Assembly: GCF_029016485.1 (NCBI RefSeq)
Contig: NZ_CP092106.1
Span: 2,914,001 to 2,978,000, forward strand
DNA from: Vibrio sp. JC009
Lineage (GTDB): Bacteria > Pseudomonadota > Gammaproteobacteria > Enterobacterales > Vibrionaceae
Reading direction: 5' to 3'
Length of the DNA: 64,000 nt
Shown: piece after piece, positions 62,537 to 64,000 of the stretch
Layout of the letters: the number at the start of each line of letters is the position of its first letter
Numbering within the stretch: position 1 is the stretch's first letter
Made by a program: the position numbers and the translations under genes
The notes under the pieces: generated by a model
Told to the model about the DNA's origin: nothing
Database searches by the model: none
What the model saw: only the letters and a program-made list of their open reading frames with translations

Positions 62537-62545
62537 CTAGAACGG
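62537..62545. other. Right attachment core, within the ssb 3' end
   Basis: CTAGAACGG; on the minus strand CCG TTC TAG, the Pro-Phe-stop of SSB. Identical to 32176-32184. Insertion here leaves the SSB protein unchanged. Confidence 0.65.
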
Positions 62546-63082
62546 AATGTCGTCATCAAAGTCCATTGGTGGCTCATTGTATTGCGGCTGCGCCTGTTGT
62601 GGTGCTTGCTGCGGAGCAGGTTGATGCGCAGGCTGTTGCTGTTGCATTGGCTGCTGCTGAACCGGCTGCTGAGGCTGTCCCCAACCGCCCTGCTGCTGAC
62701 CGCCACCCATAGGTGCGCCCTGACCCTGGCCACGACCGCCAAGCATCTGCATTGTGCCGTTAAAGCCCTGAACTACAACTTCTGTTGTATATCTGTCCTG
62801 GCCGCTCTGATCCTGCCACTTACGAGTCTGTAGCTGACCTTCAATATATACCTGTGAGCCTTTACGCAGATATTCACCCGCTACTTCAGCCAGTTTTCCG
62901 AACAGAGCCACTCTGTGCCACTCTGTTTTCTCACGCTGTTCACCTGTTGCTTTATCACGCCAGGTTTCAGAAGTTGCTACTGTAATATTTGCCACAGCAC
63001 CGCCGCTTGGCATATAGCGAACTTCAGGGTCTCCCCCAAGGTTGCCTACTAAAATTACTTTGTTTACTCCACGGCTTGCCAT
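62537..63082 (-). CDS. ssb: Single-stranded DNA-binding protein
   Basis: 181 aa. The OB fold covers about residues 1-112, opening with [21 protein letters not shown] Gly/Gln/Pro-rich linker follows, and the acidic tip MDFDDDIPF ends the protein. This tip binds PriA, RecQ, exonuclease I and other partners. SSB binds ssDNA as a tetramer in replication, repair and transformation. The island attaches exactly at its last three codons. Divergent from the qstR-like gene; a TTGCCC and TATAGA pair at about 63105-63130 could be its promoter. Confidence 0.97.
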   Translation of the reverse strand: MASRGVNKVILVGNLGGDPEVRYMPSGGAVANITVATSETWRDKATGEQREKTEWHRVALFGKLAEVAGEYLRKGSQVYIEGQLQTRKWQDQSGQDRYTTEVVVQGFNGTMQMLGGRGQGQGAPMGGGQQQGGWGQPQQPVQQQPMQQQQPAHQPAPQQAPQQAQPQYNEPPMDFDDDIPF

Positions 63083-63404
63083 GTTCTGCTCCGTTTAGTC
63101 CGAAAATCTATAAATATCGTTAAGGGGGGCAAGGATAGCACGTAACAATCTAAGCTCAAATCATCAAGCAGACAGAATTACACTGTTTTTTATTACCCGC
63201 TGTTTTTAAACAACTTATTGCATCAACGAATCTGCCTTCTTTTGCGATAAGCCAGATAAGTTTTCCATTGATGTTTTTATAAGTTACTTATGAAAAAGGG
63301 AAGTCAAACGCAAAACTAAGCCCCAAACCCATTCACTTATAACATTGCGGCTTATACACATTTAGTATGCATTCTGTTGGCAATGATTCAGCAAGGAGGG
63401 GTCG
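63083..63404. promoter_or_regulatory. ssb / qstR-like divergent promoter region
   Basis: 322 bases between divergent genes. The qstR-like gene has a strong ribosome site, AAGGAGGGG, at 63393-63401. A weak LexA-like match, CTGTTTTTTATTACCC, at about 63183 lacks the closing CAG. A TGCGATAAGCCAGATAA stretch at about 63244 is only a half match to a CRP-type site. No site here is firm. Confidence 0.4.
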
Positions 63405-64000
63405 AATGCTCAATGAATCGCATCTGTTTTATATTGAACCGGACAATGGAGAAGCTCATTTTCCTGCCTTAAAACAGTTAGAACAATTACAGTATGCACC
63501 AGCAAGAATACCTTTTAGCGAACTGCCACCACTCTTATCTTCCGAAGTCGTCAATTATATTATTATCGAATTCAACATGGCGCTTCACAGCATCCCGTTT
63601 TTGGAAAACACCCTGCCCAACCCGAACATCTGCCATACCATCGTTTACAACGCACCGGACAGAATAGTCACATCCGAACTGATCAAGCTGGGGCATATAA
63701 AAGGCTACTTTTGTACCCATGATAGTGAACCTGACCTTCTGTCCGGTGTTCAGTCCATTCTGGAGGGAGACTATTCGCTGTCTGATAAGATTTCATGCCA
63801 GCTTCTGAGCTACTATCAATCCGTAGTGCTAAGGCACACAGAACCGCACTTTATCAACCTGACCAAAAGAGAAATCGAAGTGCTTCAGTCACTGAAAGCC
63901 GGCATGTCTAACAACCGGCTTGCCGATGAACTCTATGTCAGCGAACACACAGTGAAGTCTCATCTTTATAAAATATTTAAAAAATTAGGAGTAAGAAGCC
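63405..64000 (+). CDS. qstR: LuxR-family regulator, QstR-like (partial)
   Basis: The reading frame begins at ATG 63405 and runs off the window at 64000 with no stop, about 198 codons. The C-terminal region has a clear LuxR HTH (LTKREIEVLQSLKAGMSNNR...ELYVSEHTVKSHLYKIFKKL). The N-terminal 130 residues form a CsgD/VpsT-like receiver-like region without phospho-acceptor clarity. In V. cholerae the regulator QstR is next to ssb and activates competence and type VI secretion genes; the position and size here match, so I call it QstR by synteny. Confidence 0.8.

Larger units (their letters stand above)
32176..62545. mobile_element. About 30.4-kb genomic island (GMT/GInt-like) inserted at the 3' end of ssb
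   Basis: The island separates ssb from csrD, which are neighbours in Vibrio cholerae as I know it. It is bounded by CTAGAACGG cores, has its recombinase genes at the right end, and carries unrelated cargo: restriction-modification, helicases, a kinase trio, membrane proteins and a group II intron. Gene order at the right end (three tyrosine recombinases, small coiled-coil protein, VPA1267-like protein) resembles Gamma-Mobile-Trio and GInt elements. The cargo is visibly richer in A+T than the msh genes. No conjugation genes are present, so transfer must rely on other means. Exact ends are inferred from the repeat. Confidence 0.8.

Noticed and set aside
63170..63200. LexA box upstream of ssb
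   Set aside because: CTGTTTTTTATTACCC matches the left half only; the closing CAG is missing.

Overview
The window is a Vibrio-type chromosome segment. The gene order mgtE - pmbA - yjgA - tldD - nitrilase - yhdP - rng - maf - mreDCB - MSHA pilus locus - ssb - qstR-like regulator matches the order I know from Vibrio cholerae and its relatives. No rRNA, tRNA or CRISPR array was seen.

Bases 1-13,600 are housekeeping genes: the end of a Mg2+ transporter, the TldD/PmbA protease pair, a ribosome-assembly factor, an amidohydrolase, an AsmA-like envelope protein, RNase G, Maf and the MreBCD cell-shape operon. Two convergent gene junctions (571-718 and 2708-2861) carry related elements built on GGGGCTAT-type repeats. 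Bases 13,700-31,800 are a nearly complete mannose-sensitive haemagglutinin (MSHA) type IV pilus locus on the minus strand: mshH/csrD, I, J, K, L, M, N, E, G, B, A, C, D, O, P, Q. The usual mshF between mshG and mshB is missing.

Bases about 32,176-62,536 are a roughly 30.4 kb genomic island inserted at the 3' end of ssb. The 9-bp core CTAGAACGG occurs at both ends. In the right copy it encodes the last two residues (Pro-Phe) and the stop codon of SSB. The left copy lies beside the original ssb terminator, now 30 kb away; the island supplies a new terminator behind ssb. The right end holds the recombination module: three consecutive large tyrosine recombinases, a small coiled-coil protein, a resolvase with a res-like region, a VPA1267-like protein and a RecD2-like helicase. 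This resembles the module of Gamma-Mobile-Trio (GMT) islands and of GInt (ginABCD) islands, as I remember those families.

Island cargo from left to right: two small orphan proteins; a group II intron with its reverse transcriptase; an MPN/JAB-like protein; a 780-aa membrane-anchored protein of unknown function; a 226-aa three-helix membrane protein; a 59-aa miniprotein; a three-gene unit (trypco2-like protein, RNase H-like protein, Ser/Thr kinase); a minimal tyrosine recombinase; a type I restriction-modification operon (hsdM, hsdS, a HARE-HTH/nuclease-like protein, hsdR); an SF2 helicase with a winged-helix partner; and a divergent XRE regulator with two perfect operators. The cargo looks like a defence island. 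The strongest candidates for undescribed systems are the kinase trio (41.3-43.2 kb) and the membrane/MPN cluster (36.1-40.9 kb). All functional statements are from sequence reading and memory of families; no database search was run.
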